64,000 nt of DNA from NCBI GenBank assembly GCA_044227095.1, contig JBGAFV010000001.1:434001-498000 (forward strand), given 5' to 3'. The position numbers and the translations under genes were made by a program. This document shows positions 61,361-64,000 of the stretch, piece by piece (position 1 is the stretch's first letter; each line of letters starts with the position of its first letter). The notes under the pieces were generated by a model, which made no database searches, was not told the DNA's origin, and saw only the letters and a list, made by a program, of their open reading frames with translations. This stretch comes from JACMLD01 sp044227095. Its GTDB lineage: Bacteria; Bacteroidota; Bacteroidia; Chitinophagales; Chitinophagaceae.

Positions 61361-61392
61361 GAACGTGAATCGTGAGTGGTGGGCGTAAGAAG
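61361..61392. repeat. Short heptad array
   Basis: ACGTGAA, TCGTGAG, TGGTGGG, CGTAAGA at 7-base spacing directly after the lipoprotein stop. Confidence 0.45.
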
Positions 61393-61404
61393 AGTTTCGA
61401 TCCA

Positions 61405-61872
61405 TTACTGCTGCCCCTCCTCCAGTATCTTTTTAATTTTCTCCAGTTCCATCACATCAATCTGGTCTTTGGGCCGATTAACTATTTTTTTATTTTGAAT
61501 GAGGTGGTTGATGTGGAGAAATGGAACCATAATGCCTTCAATTTCAGCCACAGGCGCCATTTGCAGGCATTCATCAAATGTGAGATCAACACCTTTAAGA
61601 GAAGTCATGATATCCAATTGAACTCCTGTACCAATATAAAAATTAGTCCATTCGGGTACAAACTGCAATTGTTCAAATGATATACCACCGTAACCTAATT
61701 CTGAAAAAGCTTTAGCGAGATTTTGCCTGTTGAGAAGGTCGTCTTTTAGTAATAAATCGACATCATTTGTGGCCCGCACATAGCCATAAAGATTAACTGC
61801 AAATCCACCAACCATTACATATTGAACCTTGTGTTTATTGAGGATAAGTCCAGAACTTAAGCAATTCTTCAT
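61405..61872 (-). CDS. Nucleotidyltransferase of the AbiEii/DUF6036 type
   Basis: 155 residues if it starts at ATG 61872. The nucleotidyltransferase core is VMVGGFAVNLYGYVRATNDVDLLL, written here in parts as VMVGGFAVNLYG and RATNDVDLLL (Asp pair for metal). A better family-like N-terminus, MDILDEELLKFW, is encoded from ATG 61885 in another frame, and a one-base shift near 61849-61857 would join it to LILNKHKVQYV. The gene may therefore be frameshifted or use the shorter start. It lies just after a 72-residue gene on the same strand, as in some toxin-antitoxin pairs. Confidence 0.75.
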   Translation of the reverse strand: MKNCLSSGLILNKHKVQYVMVGGFAVNLYGYVRATNDVDLLLKDDLLNRQNLAKAFSELGYGGISFEQLQFVPEWTNFYIGTGVQLDIMTSLKGVDLTFDECLQMAPVAEIEGIMVPFLHINHLIQNKKIVNRPKDQIDVMELEKIKKILEEGQQ

Positions 61873-61898
61873 CAAGTATATCCATTTTAAAAGACGAG

Positions 61899-62117
61899 TT
61901 ACTTGTTCTGTTTATAAGTTATTTTAGCATTTTTCATCATCATATTAATGCGCATCATCCTTGTAAACATGTAGAATTTTTCTGTATCGGTTCTATTAAT
62001 GGCTTCTCTCAACCGTGCATCTTCAAGTGCTTCGCGGCTTTCATACACAGCCGGGTCTTCGCGAACAATGCTCGTTAAATGCCTATTGCCTGTATATTTT
62101 TTCCCCTCTTGTTCCAT
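61899..62117 (-). CDS. Small charged partner of the nucleotidyltransferase
   Basis: 72 residues, highly charged and helical (SREALEDARLREAINRTDTE, MFTRMMRINMMMKNAKITYK), with no signal peptide. It stands 13-26 bp upstream of the nucleotidyltransferase gene. Size and position fit an antitoxin or a partner subunit. I know of no function. It is 50 bp past the stop of the MsbA-like gene. Confidence 0.6.
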   Translation of the reverse strand: MEQEGKKYTGNRHLTSIVREDPAVYESREALEDARLREAINRTDTEKFYMFTRMMRINMMMKNAKITYKQNK

Positions 62118-62167
62118 ACTACCAAATTACTAAATTTTTTGACAATTTTTAATATTGGAATGATGAT

Positions 62168-64000
62168 TTAAAGAGCAGGCGCAACTTTTTTTTCAAACTG
62201 CATTTCGTAAAGGCGTGTATAAAAACTATTGTTTTTTATTAACTCATCGTGAGAACCCATTTCTTTTATTTCACCTTTATCAAGCACAATTATTTTATTT
62301 GCTTTTCTGATTGTAGATAAACGATGAGCAATAATAATAGACGTTCTTCCGGCAATTAATTTATCAATTGCATTTTGAATAAGTTGTTCGCTGGACGTAT
62401 CTACAGATGAAGTTGCTTCATCCAGCACCAATATAGAAGGATTGTACAAAAGTGCTCTTATAAAAGAAAGCAATTGGCGTTGGCCCAATGAAAGTGTGGC
62501 GCCCCTTTCCATTACATTGTAATTATAACCACCAGGCAATTCCATAATAAAATCGTGCATGCCTATAAGCTTTGCAGCTTCAATTACTTTCTCATGTGTA
62601 ATTGTTGCATTGCGTAAGGTTATATTATCCATAACCGAGCCCGAAAAAAGAAAAACATCCTGCAATACAATTCCTATCCTGCTTCTCAGCGTATCGAGGT
62701 TATATTGTTCAATGTTTACATCATCAACTTTTATTTCTCCTTTTTGTATATGGTATAAACGATTTAATAAACTTATAATGGAAGTTTTTCCACTTCCGGT
62801 ATGTCCTACAATAGCCAATGTTTCTCCAGGCTGAATAGTAAAAGAAATATTCTTAAGTACATACCGGTCATCTGTATACGCAAAATAAACCTTATCAAAT
62901 TCAATTTTCCCTTTTACAACATCCGGCGTGTAATTTCCTTTTTTAGAATCCGGAATAAAATCTTCATTGTCCAGCACTTTAAACACCCTTTCCCCGGCAA
63001 TCATTCCCATCTGCAATACATTGAATTTATCCGCAATTACTCGGAGTGGTCTGAACAATAAATTCAAAAACAGAAAGAATGAAATCATTTTTCCTATCAT
63101 TGCAGCAGCTGCTGCAGGCTCTGTAGCTTGTATTAAATGCGCTTCTCTTGCTGCATACCATATTAACAAACTGGTAGATACCGCAAGAACAATTTCAACT
63201 ACAGGAAAAAAAACAGAATATGCAAAAATGGCATTGATGTTTGCGTTGCGATGATCTTTATTAATCTTTCTAAACTTGGCCGCTTCTCTTTCTTCTGCAG
63301 CAAAAGCTTGCAGCACATGCATGCCGGTTATGTGCTCCTGTACAAAAGCATTAAGTGCTGCTACGGCATTGCGCACACGGATAAAAGATTTATTAACTGC
63401 TTCCTTAAAGAAATAAGTGGCAACAATAAGCACTGGAAAAGGTGCGAGGCAGATAAGCGATAATTTCCAGTCTACCACAAACATTACAATCAATACAGAA
63501 ATAATAGAAAGCATATCGGCAATAATAGGGATCAACCCATCTGAAAAAATATCATTGATCGATTCAATGTCATTGATTGTACGTGTAGTTAGTGTTCCTA
63601 TCGGCGTTTTGTCAAATTGTGAAAGATTAAGACCAAGTATTTTATTGTATACCTGCACCCGCATATCTTTTACTACGTTTTGTCCAAGCCATGCAGTTAT
63701 ATAAGAAAAGTAAAACCTTATTATACTTTCGGCAATCAATAATACTATCTGAATAATGGTAATGGTAACTACCATTTCAAGAAAAAAATTGCGATGGCCT
63801 GCCGCTTCATCCATTCCACCTTTTACATATTTATTAATGGTAACCTGTACGAGGTATGGGCGAATAGGTGCGAGAACAGCCAGCACTACAGAGAGCGTTA
63901 AAGAAGTATAGAATTTTCTTTTGTAAGGCGCTGCAAAACGAAATACACGTTTCAGCAATGCAAAATCAAAAATCTTTTTCCTGGGCTGCGTTTCTGCCAT
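62168..64000 (-). CDS. MsbA-like ABC exporter (fused membrane and ATPase domains)
   Basis: 610 residues. The membrane domain (about 1-340) has six helices, then an ATPase domain with Walker A GHTGSGKTS, Q-loop IGIVLQDVFLF, signature LSLGQRQ, Walker B ILVLDEATSSVD and H-loop IIAHRLSTI. As a homodimer or paired half-transporter it moves a lipid or drug outward. The ATG coincides with the last bases of the window, so a start further upstream cannot be excluded. Substrate unknown. Confidence 0.9.
   Translation of the reverse strand: MAETQPRKKIFDFALLKRVFRFAAPYKRKFYTSLTLSVVLAVLAPIRPYLVQVTINKYVKGGMDEAAGHRNFFLEMVVTITIIQIVLLIAESIIRFYFSYITAWLGQNVVKDMRVQVYNKILGLNLSQFDKTPIGTLTTRTINDIESINDIFSDGLIPIIADMLSIISVLIVMFVVDWKLSLICLAPFPVLIVATYFFKEAVNKSFIRVRNAVAALNAFVQEHITGMHVLQAFAAEEREAAKFRKINKDHRNANINAIFAYSVFFPVVEIVLAVSTSLLIWYAAREAHLIQATEPAAAAAMIGKMISFFLFLNLLFRPLRVIADKFNVLQMGMIAGERVFKVLDNEDFIPDSKKGNYTPDVVKGKIEFDKVYFAYTDDRYVLKNISFTIQPGETLAIVGHTGSGKTSIISLLNRLYHIQKGEIKVDDVNIEQYNLDTLRSRIGIVLQDVFLFSGSVMDNITLRNATITHEKVIEAAKLIGMHDFIMELPGGYNYNVMERGATLSLGQRQLLSFIRALLYNPSILVLDEATSSVDTSSEQLIQNAIDKLIAGRTSIIIAHRLSTIRKANKIIVLDKGEIKEMGSHDELIKNNSFYTRLYEMQFEKKVAPAL

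Overview
The window reads as the chromosome of a free-living Bacteroidota bacterium, most likely a member of the Chitinophagaceae. The evidence is AT-rich DNA, five probable type IX secretion (T9SS) cargo proteins (four with a visible sorting domain), a SusC-like TonB receptor with a CarboxypepD_reg domain, TAnnTTTG promoter boxes, the FtsX-DUF3098-UppP group, a long periplasm-extended AtpB, and several TTG starts. This is inferred from protein families, not from a 16S gene. No rRNA, tRNA, CRISPR array, prophage or conjugative module was seen.

Layout. 1-4.6 kb: NAD salvage (nadR-type kinase, pnuC), a SnoaL-like protein, a NifU-type Fe-S carrier, then a metal cluster (MerC-like protein, SCO1 copper protein, Fur/Zur-type regulator) with a 15-bp palindromic operator candidate. 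4.8-13.2 kb: GroES-like protein, OmpR-type response regulator, RuvB, a MarR/NmrA pair carrying two identical 18-bp operators, a DUF937-OmpA protein, an M23 peptidase and small unknowns. 13.5-16.9 kb: leuS, split in frame by a 599-bp mobile-looking element. 17-30.8 kb: ftsX, DUF3098, uppP, an MFS transporter, an MBL hydrolase, DUF3108, a flippase-like protein, ruvC, M20 and HIT proteins, greA, a 2-hydroxyacid dehydrogenase and rsmA. 31-43.5 kb: two purple-acid-phosphatase-like exoproteins around a 1403-residue thrombospondin-3-repeat T9SS protein, then a di-heme peroxidase. 44-54.3 kb: pdxA, a LolA-like protein, an ABC exporter, a T9SS protein, and a receptor/TPR/membrane/winged-helix gene string. 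54.9-64 kb: a T9SS protein, atpB-E-F-H-A, a small lipoprotein, a nucleotidyltransferase with a small partner, and an MsbA-like exporter.

The most unusual feature is inside leuS. A DUF559 (PD-(D/E)XK-like) nuclease domain lies between ~50-bp REP-like inverted repeats and a 4-bp direct duplication (TGGA). Removing the element and one duplication (603 bp, 201 codons) restores a continuous LeuRS of 930 residues. The domain therefore looks like a captured selfish element carried as an extra domain of an essential tRNA synthetase.

The second theme is a dense repeat landscape. Heptanucleotide-period arrays (AGCTNNN, ATTGNNN, CTATCGA and others) occur at about eleven places. Two of them lie inside coding sequence (nadR and leuS), where they encode near-identical peptides. 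A 135-bp element is tandemly repeated at 43.5 kb and scattered elsewhere. Other intergenic families are built on CTGGTTCAGACAATT, GCAGATNCGCAGATT and GTTGCGTCGCA. Regulation looks local, with many hairpin terminators between convergent genes and a terminator-like hairpin just upstream of greA.
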